The notes beneath the pieces are model-generated. The model did not search any database, was not told the origin of the DNA, and saw only the letters and a list, made by a program, of their open reading frames with translations. From the NCBI RefSeq assembly GCF_008039555.1, contig NZ_VDUW01000001.1, positions 248,001 to 312,000 of the forward strand: a DNA stretch of 64,000 nt, written 5' to 3'. This document shows positions 10,249 to 19,133 of the stretch, piece by piece (position 1 is the first letter of the stretch; every line of letters begins with the position of its first letter). Origin of the DNA: Cerasibacillus terrae (lineage in GTDB: Bacteria > Bacillota > Bacilli > Bacillales > Amphibacillaceae). Both the position numbers and the translations under genes were made by a program.

Positions 10249-10268
10249 GTTGAAAAAAAGGCCGATAT
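10242..10268 (+). promoter_or_regulatory. possible sigma-D promoter overlapping the codY terminator
   Basis: TAGA (10242-10245), 15 bases, then GCCGATAT (10261-10268) fits the B. subtilis sigma-D consensus TAAA-N15-GCCGATAT with one mismatch. B. subtilis has a sigma-D promoter (PD-3) ahead of its fla/che operon. The -10 word is also part of the terminator stem, so coincidence is possible. Confidence 0.35.
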
Positions 10269-10287
10269 TTGTGTCGGTCTTTTTTTA
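10253..10287 (+). terminator. terminator after codY
   Basis: AAAAAGGCCGA (from 10254) pairs with TCGGTCTTTTT (from 10275), closing a short loop and followed by a run of T. The left arm coincides with a sigma-D -10-like word, described separately. Confidence 0.85.
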
Positions 10288-10288
10288 T

Positions 10289-10624
10289 TGGCTTTTTATA
10301 CCACTCTAATCGATGTTAAGAATGAATGTACTTGTAATTTTGATTCCAAATAATTAATGATTATAAAAACACAAATATAATTTATTCCCGGGAGATTATA
10401 TAGAATAGGACTTTTTACTTAATTATGATACACATTGTTATAATTTAGTCATAAATTAATATGATTTCTCTGTACTTTCCCTATATAATAAGGGAAGAAG
10501 GATAACTATTTTAAATAATAATGCATAACTAGTGATAAGTAATTAGTTCTAAAAGACTATTCATATATGTGTATTAAAAAAATACTTAATTGAACTAGAC
10601 TTTATTCCTATTTTTGCCTACAAT
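10289..10624 (+). promoter_or_regulatory. fla/che operon promoter region
   Basis: This AT-rich stretch has no gene. Candidate vegetative promoters are: TTTACT (10414-10419), 19 bases, then TATAAT (10439-10444) with an extended TGT; a perfect TATAAT at 10484-10489 lying between the inverted repeat TTCCCT (10477-10482) and AGGGAA (10491-10496); and TAGACT (10596-10601), 17 bases, then TACAAT (10619-10624). CodY binds the equivalent region in B. subtilis, but I found no convincing match to the CodY box here. Which promoter is used cannot be told from sequence. Confidence 0.55.
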
Positions 10625-10669
10625 AGACAAGGAATATAGTTTTTTTATATCCAATATTGTCTTTTTTTT
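10625..10669 (+). terminator. terminator-like hairpin in the flgB leader
   Basis: AGACAA (10625-10630) pairs exactly with TTGTCT (10657-10662). Inside it GGAATATA (10631-10638) pairs with TATATCC (about 10646-10652) apart from one bulged A. Eight T residues follow (10662-10669). It sits directly after the TACAAT element and 55 bases before flgB, so it would act on transcripts begun farther upstream. Confidence 0.6.
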
Positions 10670-10724
10670 GAAAAAAATAAAAAAAATGAGTCTTAAATCA
10701 TAGGAAGAAAGAGGTATTTACATA

Positions 10725-11117
10725 ATGAGTATTTTTGGTAATACATTTCAGACACTAGAATATGCGCTAGATTTTTCTTCTAAAAGAAATAAGTTAATTT
10801 CAACGAATATTGCTAATGTTGATACCCCGAATTATAAAAGAAAAGATACTTCATTTAATGAAATATTAAATGAAAAATTAGGCCAATCATTCCAAGCTAA
10901 ACAAACTCATGTGAAACATATCCCTTTCCAAAATCAATCATATACATATAAGAACTTCATTCAAAACAATCTACAATATAATCATAATGGAAATAACGTT
11001 GATATGGATAAAGAGATGGCGCAATTAGCAAAGAATCAAATTTATTATCAAAGTTTAGTAGATCGTTTGAACGGGAAATTTCATGATATCCAAACAGTTA
11101 TTAGGGGAGGAAGATAA
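10725..11117 (+). CDS. flgB: flagellar basal-body rod protein FlgB
   Basis: This is the proximal rod component of the flagellar basal body, exported by the flagellar type III apparatus. It has 130 residues. The N-terminal segment NIANVDTPNYKRKDTSF is the rod/hook family signature, and the C-terminal helix (MAQLAKNQIYYQSLVDRL) is the other half of the paired-helix D0 domain. It is the first gene of the fla/che operon, with start ATG 10725 after AGAAAGAGG. flgC follows after two bases. Confidence 0.96.
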   Translation: MSIFGNTFQTLEYALDFSSKRNKLISTNIANVDTPNYKRKDTSFNEILNEKLGQSFQAKQTHVKHIPFQNQSYTYKNFIQNNLQYNHNGNNVDMDKEMAQLAKNQIYYQSLVDRLNGKFHDIQTVIRGGR

Positions 11118-11119
11118 TC

Positions 11120-11575
11120 ATGTCGATCTTTAGTAGTTTTAATGCAAGTGCAAGTGGATTAACTGCACAGAGACTACGTATGGATATCGTATCGGGTAAT
11201 TTAGCTAACAGTCATACAACAAGAGCGACGATGAATGAAAATGGAGAATTTGAACCGTATCGCCGAAAAATGGTTACATTAGCACCGACAAAAAATTCAT
11301 TTAAAACATATTTAGATAAAGCAACAAATCATTCTAAAAACCATGCACAAGGAGTCCGAGTGAAAGAAATAACGGATGATGGACAACCATTCAAATTAGC
11401 TTATAATCCGTCACATCCTGATGCAAATGCGGATGGCTATGTACAGATGCCTAATGTTGATCCTTTAAAGGAAATGGTAGATTTAATGAGTGCAACCCGA
11501 TCATACGAAGCAAATATAACTGCTTTAAATGCAAGTAAGAGCATGTTAATGAAAACGTTAGAAATTGGAAAATAG
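11120..11575 (+). CDS. flgC: flagellar basal-body rod protein FlgC
   Basis: This rod protein assembles next to FlgB. It has 151 residues. The N-terminus FNASASGLTAQRLRMDIVSGNLAN is the conserved rod-type helix. The C-terminus NVDPLKEMVDLMSATRSYEANITALN is diagnostic for FlgC/FlgG-type axial proteins. The start ATG 11120 follows GGGGAGG at the end of flgB, with only two bases between the genes. Confidence 0.96.
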   Translation: MSIFSSFNASASGLTAQRLRMDIVSGNLANSHTTRATMNENGEFEPYRRKMVTLAPTKNSFKTYLDKATNHSKNHAQGVRVKEITDDGQPFKLAYNPSHPDANADGYVQMPNVDPLKEMVDLMSATRSYEANITALNASKSMLMKTLEIGK

Positions 11576-11590
11576 ATAGGAGAAACAAAA

Positions 11591-11896
11591 ATGACATATT
11601 CTTTAAATCATATACAGCCATCTATTGCTCCTATCCGTGAAAACCAACAACAGGTACAAGCGAAGGAGAATGCAAATAAAGATTTTTCATCTATATTAAA
11701 AAAATCAATAGATAAGGTCAATGAATCTCAGCTTCATTCAAACGAAAAAACAAAAGCATTGGCAAATGGAAAAATTGATCATTTACATGACGTCATGATT
11801 ACAGCTCAAAAGGCTAGTATCACATTGGAAACAACTGTCCAAATCCAGCGGAAAGTTATCGATGCTTATAATGAAATAATGAGAATGCAAGTATGA
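11591..11896 (+). CDS. fliE: flagellar hook-basal body protein FliE
   Basis: FliE joins the MS ring to the rod and is one of the first exported proteins. This 101-residue protein has the typical C-terminal helix DVMITAQKASITLETTVQIQRKVIDAYNEIMRMQV. The N-terminal third is variable and glutamine-rich. The start ATG 11591 follows ATAGGAG. A 115-base gap to the fliF ATG contains only AT-rich sequence, in which I see no gene. Confidence 0.95.
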   Translation: MTYSLNHIQPSIAPIRENQQQVQAKENANKDFSSILKKSIDKVNESQLHSNEKTKALANGKIDHLHDVMITAQKASITLETTVQIQRKVIDAYNEIMRMQV

Positions 11897-12011
11897 TTAA
11901 TAAATAGTTTATAAATAAACTAACAATATATAACTTAAAACATATTTTAATACGATACATTTTACATAATTTGCTCATAATGTTTTTTAGTTTGGCGGGG
12001 GTTTGGATTGT

Positions 12012-13631
12012 ATGAAAGAAAAGATAATGAACTATTTAAATAAGTCCAAAACATATTGGAAAGAACGTACGAAGTTGCAAAAAGGGATATATATTGGTTC
12101 TGTTATTGGGATATTAGCATTAGTAGTAATTATTTCTTTATTAGCTACAAAAACAAATTTCACTCCATTATATAATGATTTATCGATGCAAGAAGCAAAT
12201 CAAATTAAAACAGAACTAGATGCACAAGGTATTCCTTATGAAATAGAAGATGGAGGAACAACAATTAATGTTCCAGAAGAGAAAAAAGATAGTTTGCTTA
12301 TAGAACTTGCAGGGCAAGGCATTCCAAACAGTGGAAATATTGATTATTCCTTTTTCTCAGAGAATACATCTTGGGGAGTTACGGATAATGAATTTAATAT
12401 GATGAAATTGGATGCTATGCAAACAGAGTTAGCAAATCTGATAAAAGGAATTGATGGAATTAAAGATGCCCAAGTGATGATCAATATTCCAGAGGAGCCT
12501 GTATTTGTTAGTGAGCAAGCAGAATCTGCAAGTGCTTCAATTGTTTTACATACGGATCCAGGATACAAATTTCAAGGGAATCAAATTAATGCATTGTACA
12601 CACTTGTGTCTAAAGCAGTACCGAATTTACCAGCAGATAATATCGCGATCATGAATCAATACTTCGAATACTTCGATAAAGATGAATTAATGAATAGTCC
12701 TGGACAGAATAATGATTATACATATCAACAAACCGTGAAAAAAGACATCGAACGTGATTTGCAAAAAAGAGTTCAACAAATGCTAGGGACAATTGTTGGT
12801 CAAGAAAATGTCATTGTTTCTGTTACAACGGATATCGATTTTACAAAAGAAAACCGTGTTGAAGAGATTGTTGAACCTGTCGATGAACAAAACATGGAAG
12901 GGGTACCTGTTAGTGTTGAGAAAATCCAGGAGTCATACACCGGAGGACCAGATGAAGTTGGTGGTGTTGCGGGTACGGGAGATGAAGATATTGCAGGGTA
13001 TCAAGGAACAGATGAAAGTGAAAATGGAGATTATGAGCTTGTAAAGGAAACAATTAACTCAGAATATAATCGAATAAAAAAGGAGATTGTTGAAAGTCCG
13101 TATAAAATACGTGATTTAGGAATTCAGGTTGCGGTTAATAATGTTAAAAATAAAAATGATAATGAAATAGAATATTTAACACAACAAGATCAAGAAATTG
13201 TTGAACAAGGAATGATGTCTATTCTGAATTCCATTGTAACTACAACAGTTGACAAATCATATGAAGAAGAATTGGAAGAAAGTTTAGACCAGAATAGTAT
13301 TTCAGTTACTTTTCAAGAATTTACAGATCGTTCACCTCAAGTAGACGTTAAGCCAACTAAAATTCCTGTTTGGGCATATATTGTTGGTGGTATTTTGGTA
13401 GTTTTACTTATTGTTCTATTTATCTTGTTAATACGTCGGAGAAACGTTGTAGAAGAAGAATCAGAAATTATTGAAGAAGAAACGCCTTTCATAACAGAAC
13501 AAAAGGTTGATCCTATTAAAGTAGACCAGGATTCCGAACAAATGATGCAAGAAAAGCAATTGGAGAAAATGGCAAAAGATAAACCAGATGAATTTGCTAA
13601 ATTACTCAGAAGTTGGATTGGAGACGAATAG
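12012..13631 (+). CDS. fliF: flagellar MS-ring protein FliF
   Basis: FliF builds the membrane-embedded MS ring. The ATG at 12012 is preferred to the upstream TTG at 12003 because the Shine-Dalgarno GGCGGGGG ends at 12001. This gives 539 residues, close to B. subtilis FliF (536). One membrane segment lies near residues 20-42 (GSVIGILALVVIISLLA) and a second near 447-472 (YIVGGILVVLLIVLFILL). Between them are the ring-building motifs, including DAMQTELANLIKGIDGIKDA and PNLPADNIAIMNQ. The cytoplasmic tail ending FAKLLRSWIGDE is the FliG-binding site. Confidence 0.97.
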   Translation: MKEKIMNYLNKSKTYWKERTKLQKGIYIGSVIGILALVVIISLLATKTNFTPLYNDLSMQEANQIKTELDAQGIPYEIEDGGTTINVPEEKKDSLLIELAGQGIPNSGNIDYSFFSENTSWGVTDNEFNMMKLDAMQTELANLIKGIDGIKDAQVMINIPEEPVFVSEQAESASASIVLHTDPGYKFQGNQINALYTLVSKAVPNLPADNIAIMNQYFEYFDKDELMNSPGQNNDYTYQQTVKKDIERDLQKRVQQMLGTIVGQENVIVSVTTDIDFTKENRVEEIVEPVDEQNMEGVPVSVEKIQESYTGGPDEVGGVAGTGDEDIAGYQGTDESENGDYELVKETINSEYNRIKKEIVESPYKIRDLGIQVAVNNVKNKNDNEIEYLTQQDQEIVEQGMMSILNSIVTTTVDKSYEEELEESLDQNSISVTFQEFTDRSPQVDVKPTKIPVWAYIVGGILVVLLIVLFILLIRRRNVVEEESEIIEEETPFITEQKVDPIKVDQDSEQMMQEKQLEKMAKDKPDEFAKLLRSWIGDE

Positions 13632-13643
13632 GGGGGATATGTC

Positions 13644-14657
13644 ATGGCAAGAAAAGTAGGTCAATTAACAGGTCGTCAAAAAGCAGCAATTTTATTAATA
13701 TCCCTCGGTCCTGATGTTTCTGCTCAAATTTATAAATATTTGACAGAAGAGGAAATAGAAAAATTAAGCTTAGAAATATCGTCCGTAAAAAAAGTAGATT
13801 CTGACGTAAAAGAAGAGATCATTAGCCAGTTCCATCAAATTGTACAAGCGCAAAACTATATTTCGCAAGGTGGAATCGGCTATGCTAAAACAGTTTTAGA
13901 GAAAGCATTCGGTAAACAGGAAGCATCGAATATTATTAACCGATTAACTTCTTCCTTACAAGTACGTCCATTTGATTTCGCTAGAAAAGCTGAACCACAA
14001 CAATTATTGAATTTCATACAAAATGAACATCCGCAAACAATAGCCCTTGTATTATCTTATTTAGATGCAGAGCAAGCTGGACAAATATTATCGGAATTAC
14101 CTCAAGAAATGCAAGCAAATATTGCTAAGCGTATTGCAACAATGGATTCAACATCACCTGAAATTATTAGTGAGGTAGAAAATATATTGGAAAGAAACAT
14201 TTCATCATCTTTCACAGATAATTATACTCAGACAGGTGGCATTCAAGCAGTTGTAGAAGTGCTAAATGGTGTGGATCGTAGTACGGAACGAACAATACTA
14301 GATTCTTTAGAAATACATGATCCAGAATTGGCTGAGGAAATTAAGAAACGTATGTTTGTATTTGAGGATATTGTCATTCTAGATAACCGTGCAATCCAGC
14401 GCGTAATCAGAGAAGTAAATAATGAAGACTTACAGCTAGCATTGAAAGTATCAAGCGAAGAGGTTAAAGAACTTGTATTTAAAAATATGTCGCAAAGAAT
14501 GGCTGAGACATACAAGGAAGAAATGGAGTTTATGGGGCCTGTTAGATTGCGTGATGTAGAAGAAGCACAAACCAGAATTGTCTCGATTATTCGCCGTCTA
14601 GAAGAAGTTGGCGAGATCATTATTGCTCGTGGTGGAGGAGACGATATCATTGTCTAA
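13644..14657 (+). CDS. fliG: flagellar motor switch protein FliG
   Basis: FliG is the rotor protein that contacts the MotAB stator. It has 337 residues, normal length. The N-terminal FliF-binding domain begins LTGRQKAAILLISLGPDVSAQIYKYL. The middle domain has the EHPQ motif in IQNEHPQTIALVLSYL. The C-terminal domain contains MFVFEDIVILDNRAIQRVIREV, the charged torque helix. Genetic context is fliF (12 bases before) and fliH (overlapping). The end overlaps the likely fliH start by eight bases. Confidence 0.97.
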   Translation: MARKVGQLTGRQKAAILLISLGPDVSAQIYKYLTEEEIEKLSLEISSVKKVDSDVKEEIISQFHQIVQAQNYISQGGIGYAKTVLEKAFGKQEASNIINRLTSSLQVRPFDFARKAEPQQLLNFIQNEHPQTIALVLSYLDAEQAGQILSELPQEMQANIAKRIATMDSTSPEIISEVENILERNISSSFTDNYTQTGGIQAVVEVLNGVDRSTERTILDSLEIHDPELAEEIKKRMFVFEDIVILDNRAIQRVIREVNNEDLQLALKVSSEEVKELVFKNMSQRMAETYKEEMEFMGPVRLRDVEEAQTRIVSIIRRLEEVGEIIIARGGGDDIIV

Positions 14658-15390
14658 TAGATTCTTGCAACCTAACAAGCTTATTAAAATAAAACCAATT
14701 AACCATTCACAATCAAGCTCAAATGTAGAATTTAAAGATAAAATAAAAAATCTTCAAAACCAAATACAGGAAGAAACAACACAATTGGCTAAGTTGAAAA
14801 ATCAAAAAGAACAATTACTTGCTGAAACAAAACAAGCTATTGAAGAAGAAAAAGAACAATGGAAAGCTGAAAAAGAATTACTGGAAAGAGAAATACGAAA
14901 AAAAGGTTATGAAGAAGGATTTACGCTTGGTGAAGAGGCTGGTTTTGCTGAATACAAAGATGCACTTCAAAAAGTAAATGAAATTAGTGAACAAGCTATT
15001 CAAGATTATCATTCGACATTAGAAAATAGTACATCTGAAATTTTACAAATAGCTGTCCATGTAGCTGAAAAAATAATGAAAAAAGAACTAGAAGAGAATG
15101 TCGCACTATGTCAATCTTTTATAAAAGAAGCAATTAAGAATCTAGAAAACAAAGAAAAACTTACTATTTATGTTTCAACAAAATTTTATGGACATTTGAT
15201 TGAGCAAAAACAAGAATTTCTGCAAATTTTAGAAAATGAAACAACCTTATTAATAAAACTGAAAGAAGATTTACCACCATTTGGATGTTTATTAGAACAT
15301 TCAACAGGAATGATTGATATAGGGATAGATAGTCAATTAAATGAGATTCGAGAAGTATTAGAAGAATTTGTGATGGAGTCCAAGCGATGA
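14650..15390 (+). CDS. fliH: flagellar export ATPase regulator FliH
   Basis: FliH binds and inhibits the export ATPase FliI and delivers it to the export gate. The frame is open from 14608, but a start there would lie deep in fliG without a Shine-Dalgarno. TTG at 14650, 9 bases after GGAGGAG, gives 246 residues beginning LSNRFLQPNKLIKIKPI. This start is probable, not certain. The N-terminal half is a charged coiled coil with glycine-spaced GYEEGFTLGEEAGFAEYKDAL, the FliH repeat. The C-terminal domain (VAEKIMKKELEENVAL) resembles V/F-type ATPase stalk proteins. Its stop overlaps the fliI start by four bases. Confidence 0.9.
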   Translation: MSNRFLQPNKLIKIKPINHSQSSSNVEFKDKIKNLQNQIQEETTQLAKLKNQKEQLLAETKQAIEEEKEQWKAEKELLEREIRKKGYEEGFTLGEEAGFAEYKDALQKVNEISEQAIQDYHSTLENSTSEILQIAVHVAEKIMKKELEENVALCQSFIKEAIKNLENKEKLTIYVSTKFYGHLIEQKQEFLQILENETTLLIKLKEDLPPFGCLLEHSTGMIDIGIDSQLNEIREVLEEFVMESKR

Positions 15391-16706
15391 ATGTAGATAA
15401 AGTAACTGCATTAATAGATAACACGAATACATACAAACACTATGGAAAAGTATTGCAGGTTGTAGGTTTAATGATAGAATCCTCAGGACCTGTAGCGAAT
15501 ATTGGAGAAGTTTGTTATATCCATACTAAAAATAAACAAGGTCCTCCTATTTTAGCAGAAGTTGTTGGCTTCAAGAAAGATAAAATTATTCTTATGCCTT
15601 ATACAGAAGTAATGGAGATAGGTCCTGATTGTTTAGTAGAATCAACAGGAAAACCATTAACAATAAAGGTTGGCAGCGGTTTACTAGGAAAAGTCATTGA
15701 CTCATTGGGGAATAATCTTGATTATTCCAAACTTCCAACAGGACTTCAGAATTATGTGACCGAACAAGCCCCACCTAATCCTATGACAAGACCCCCAATC
15801 GAAGAACCCATTCAAATTGGTGTAAAAGCAATTGATGGACTTCTTTCTGTTGGAAAAGGCCAACGGATTGGTCTTTTTGCTGGAAGTGGTGTAGGAAAGA
15901 GTACATTACTAGGGATGATAGCTAGGAATAGTAATGCGGATATTAATGTTATTGCATTGATTGGAGAACGTGGAAGAGAAGTGCGGGAGTTTATTGAAAA
16001 AGATTTAGGAAAACAAGGGCTTAAGAAATCAATTGTTGTTGTTGCTACTTCTGATCAACCAGCATTGATGCGCATAAAAGGAGCATATACAGCTACAGCA
16101 ATTAGCGAATATTTTCGTGATCGTGGGTATCACGTTAACTTATTGATGGATTCCATTACAAGGGTTGCAATGGGGCAACGAGAAATTGGTCTTGCAGCAG
16201 GAGAACCCCCCACGACAAAAGGATATACACCATCCGTTTTTGCTAGTTTACCGAAACTTCTTGAACGAACGGGAGCGAGTGAACGTGGAACTATTACAGC
16301 ATTTTATACTGTATTAGTTGATGGGGATGACATGAATGACCCCATTGCAGATGCTGTTCGAGGCATTTTGGATGGACATTTCATTATGGATCGTCAATTA
16401 GCAGAACGAGGCCATTATCCAGCAATTAATATTTTAAAATCAATTAGTCGTGTAATGAATCATATTGTAGACGAAAATCATCAAAAGCTAGCGTTACAGT
16501 TAAGGGAACTGATGGCTATTTATGAAGAAAACCGAGAATTAATACAAATAGGAGCCTATAAAAGAGGAACAAATCATAAGATTGACCAAGCAATTGCATA
16601 TCAGCCGAAAATAGAGGCATTTTTAACACAAAACACCCATGAACATCATAATTTTAATGATTCATTACAAATGATGAAAGAGCTTTTAAATGGGAGGAAT
16701 AATTGA
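15387..16706 (+). CDS. fliI: flagellar export ATPase FliI
   Basis: This F1-beta-like hexameric ATPase powers or assists flagellar protein export. It has 439 residues. The Walker A loop is LFAGSGVGKSTLLGM near residues 163-173, with GERGREVREF following. Walker B is NLLMDSITRVAMGQRE. AGEPPTTKGYTPSVFASLPKLLERTG is the FliI/YscN signature distinguishing it from ATP synthase beta. It overlaps fliH (ATGA) and abuts fliJ (TGATG), which indicates coupled translation. Confidence 0.97.
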   Translation: MNVDKVTALIDNTNTYKHYGKVLQVVGLMIESSGPVANIGEVCYIHTKNKQGPPILAEVVGFKKDKIILMPYTEVMEIGPDCLVESTGKPLTIKVGSGLLGKVIDSLGNNLDYSKLPTGLQNYVTEQAPPNPMTRPPIEEPIQIGVKAIDGLLSVGKGQRIGLFAGSGVGKSTLLGMIARNSNADINVIALIGERGREVREFIEKDLGKQGLKKSIVVVATSDQPALMRIKGAYTATAISEYFRDRGYHVNLLMDSITRVAMGQREIGLAAGEPPTTKGYTPSVFASLPKLLERTGASERGTITAFYTVLVDGDDMNDPIADAVRGILDGHFIMDRQLAERGHYPAINILKSISRVMNHIVDENHQKLALQLRELMAIYEENRELIQIGAYKRGTNHKIDQAIAYQPKIEAFLTQNTHEHHNFNDSLQMMKELLNGRNN

Positions 16707-17146
16707 TGCCACAACAAACCTCATTATCAAAACTATTGATTTTAAGGGAAAGAGAGAAAGATGATGCTCAGAAGGCATATCATCTTTCTATGGAGACATT
16801 TGAAGATGTCGCAAGTAAGCTCTATAAGCTTTTAAAGAGAAAAGAAAATGTAGAAGAAGAACAGGATACCATATTACAAACAAAAATAACAATTGAACAA
16901 CTACGTATACAGAATGCTTACATTGAAAAACTAACGAAGCAAATTGCGAAAATCCAGAACGAGGTACAAATTGCTAGGAATGATATGGAATTAAAACAGT
17001 CCCAGTTGACAGATGCTTATATCGAAATGAAAAAATATGAAAAGATCATTGAGCTTCAAGAAGAAGAAGAAAAGAAAAAAATCAAGCATAATGAAAATAT
17101 GGCTATGGATGAAATTTCCATGCGCCAATACATAAGTACTAGGTGA
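16706..17146 (+). CDS. fliJ: flagellar export chaperone FliJ
   Basis: FliJ is the coiled-coil stalk protein that links FliI to the FlhA gate. I choose ATG 16706, sharing one base with the fliI TGA and 8 bases after GGGAGG; the preceding TTG at 16703 is less likely. The 146 residues are nearly all helical and charged, with heptad patterns from SLSKLLILREREKDDAQ to the end. Sequence conservation in this family is low, so the call rests on size, coiled coil and position after fliI. Confidence 0.9.
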   Translation: MPQQTSLSKLLILREREKDDAQKAYHLSMETFEDVASKLYKLLKRKENVEEEQDTILQTKITIEQLRIQNAYIEKLTKQIAKIQNEVQIARNDMELKQSQLTDAYIEMKKYEKIIELQEEEEKKKIKHNENMAMDEISMRQYISTR

Positions 17147-17151
17147 CAAAT

Positions 17152-17745
17152 ATGCGTAATCAAATGAAAAATAAAACAGAAAAGACAAATCCATTAATTT
17201 GGTTCATATTCGCTATTATCATTCCAATTATTGTTGCAGGGACGTTAGCAATTATTATTTTTTCTATAGCTGGGTTTGATACGCTTGGCTTTATGAAGTC
17301 GATTGGAAATAAGACACCAGTTATATCATCAATCATTTCATCTGATGAAGATAAAACGAATAAAAAAGAAGAATTAAACACGGAGGGAATAATCGATAAA
17401 GAAAATGAAAATGAAATGATTCAACAGTTACAAGAAGAAAACGAGAAACTACAAGCCCGGGTTAAAGAACTGGAAAAGGAAAACTTGAAAATAGAAAAAA
17501 CACAAGAATCACTAGAAAATAAAGAGGATAAAAAAGAACCGGAAAATACAGAGGTACAACAATTTGTTGGTTCCTTTAAGGATATGGAACCTAATCAAGC
17601 TGCACAAATTATTAAAAATATGAATGAAAACACAGCTATTTCTATTTTAAAAGAAATGCCCAATAAAGTGCGTGGTGGAATTTTAGAAGCAATGGATGCA
17701 AAAACTGCTGCATCATTGACACAAAAATTACTTCACGAAAATTAA
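17152..17745 (+). CDS. ylxF: MotE-family membrane protein YlxF
   Basis: This is a bitopic membrane protein of the fla/che operon. The ATG at 17152 follows AGGTGA; the GTG at 17143 overlapping the fliJ stop has no Shine-Dalgarno. The 197 residues comprise a short cytoplasmic lysine-rich N-terminus, one membrane segment near residues 15-43 (FAIIIPIIVAGTLAIIIF), a coiled coil rich in Glu/Lys from about 75 to 130, and a small helical domain GSFKDMEPNQAAQIIKNMN...ISILKEMPNKVRGGILEAM. That last domain resembles the MgtE N-domain and FliG middle-domain repeats. Related MotE proteins act with the stator; the exact role here is inferred from family and position. Confidence 0.85.
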   Translation: MRNQMKNKTEKTNPLIWFIFAIIIPIIVAGTLAIIIFSIAGFDTLGFMKSIGNKTPVISSIISSDEDKTNKKEELNTEGIIDKENENEMIQQLQEENEKLQARVKELEKENLKIEKTQESLENKEDKKEPENTEVQQFVGSFKDMEPNQAAQIIKNMNENTAISILKEMPNKVRGGILEAMDAKTAASLTQKLLHEN

Positions 17746-17786
17746 AATAGAATTTAAAAAATCCTATAAGAAGGGGGGAAACAAAT

Positions 17787-19124
17787 ATGCAAGAAATCCC
17801 GATAGCCGTTTCATATCAGTTTACAAAAAGTCATCAAGAATTAGAAAAAAATCCTTCATTTTCTTCTGGTGGAAACAAGGAATTCATGGATACTCTGTCA
17901 CAAATTCAACAAGCCTTTGCCAATCGTGAAGAACAAGAGAAAAGATACCAACACGAAAATGAGGAGTTAGTAGGAACAGAACAGCATCCATTAGAAATGA
18001 TTGATGAAGAAGTTAAAAATGAGACATCAATGACAAATATGATTAATGTTTCACAAATGATACCAGAATTTCTTCTAGCTGATACTAACATTAATAACAA
18101 TACCACAGAACAAATGGTTTCAAAACAACTGTCAAAACAAACAAGCATATTAAGAACCTCTTTGAATAATAGAACGATTGATTTTAATTCAGAGATTGAG
18201 ATGAAAATGGGGAGAATGGTAGAGAAGGTTTTGGACAAGATGGCAATAATAATGACAAACCAAAATCTGGAAAGGCATGGACCAGAATTATTACACGTAT
18301 TACAAGAATGGTCAAGTTTTAAAAGATTTGACATTCCTTATCAAACAAGTTCAATTGCACTAACACCTGAACAGTCAAAGCAAATGAAATTGTGGCTTGA
18401 GCTTGTAAAGCGATATGAACAACGATCAGAATCAAATGTGAAAAATACATATCCTTTAGAATCGAAAGTTACAGCAAAAGAAATAGACAAATGGATTCGC
18501 AAGATAATAGGGGAACAATGGCCGGTAAAACAAACGGATTCTTATAAAAAAATGACTGATGTAATGACGGAGCATAGACAAGTAGGAAATAGCCCTAACC
18601 GAATTTATCAGACAATAAATTCATCAGTATCATTACCAATGTCAAAAGTGGAACAATTTGTTATTCATATAGATAAGAACCAAGGATGGCAATCTGTTGA
18701 CATAGGAAAGCAGATGGCTGACAAGATTCAACTCGTAAAAAATCATCCATTTATAATGCAACCTACTGGAAGAGGCCAATTATCCTTTTCATTTCGCCCG
18801 GAACATTTAGGGGAAATGTTCCTCCGTTTTACACAAATTAACGGAGAGACTGCGGTAAAAATAATTGTTTCTACACAAACTGCACAACAAGCATTAGAGT
18901 CTAATATTCATCAATTAAAACATATGTTTTCACCTCATCAAGTTGTGATTGAAAGACAAGATTTCGGTTTATCTTCCACACAAGATTTACCACATAAAGA
19001 ACAAGATGGCCATGAACACTCACAACAAGAAAAACAACAAGAACAAGATTCGAATGAACAAGCACATCATAGAGATGAGTTTGAAAAACAACTAGAACAA
19101 TTTCTTTTAAATGAGAAAGTGTAG
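17787..19124 (+). CDS. fliK: flagellar hook-length control protein FliK
   Basis: FliK measures hook length and triggers the switch of export specificity at FlhB. It has 445 residues. The long N-terminal part is poorly conserved and Gln/Glu-rich. The conserved C-terminal domain (about residues 325-405) contains GRGQLSFSFRPEHLGEMFLR, then VKIIVSTQTAQQALESNI and VVIERQDFG. The tail is unusually rich in His, Gln and Glu (EHSQQEKQQEQDS). The start ATG 17787 follows AAGGGGGG. It lies just before flgD, as in B. subtilis. Confidence 0.93.
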   Translation: MQEIPIAVSYQFTKSHQELEKNPSFSSGGNKEFMDTLSQIQQAFANREEQEKRYQHENEELVGTEQHPLEMIDEEVKNETSMTNMINVSQMIPEFLLADTNINNNTTEQMVSKQLSKQTSILRTSLNNRTIDFNSEIEMKMGRMVEKVLDKMAIIMTNQNLERHGPELLHVLQEWSSFKRFDIPYQTSSIALTPEQSKQMKLWLELVKRYEQRSESNVKNTYPLESKVTAKEIDKWIRKIIGEQWPVKQTDSYKKMTDVMTEHRQVGNSPNRIYQTINSSVSLPMSKVEQFVIHIDKNQGWQSVDIGKQMADKIQLVKNHPFIMQPTGRGQLSFSFRPEHLGEMFLRFTQINGETAVKIIVSTQTAQQALESNIHQLKHMFSPHQVVIERQDFGLSSTQDLPHKEQDGHEHSQQEKQQEQDSNEQAHHRDEFEKQLEQFLLNEKV

Positions 19125-19133
19125 GTGTAATAA

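Noticed and set aside
17906-18334. 142-codon minus-strand frame opposite fliK
   Set aside because: Shadow of the real gene; Ser/Cys/Phe-rich translation without motifs.
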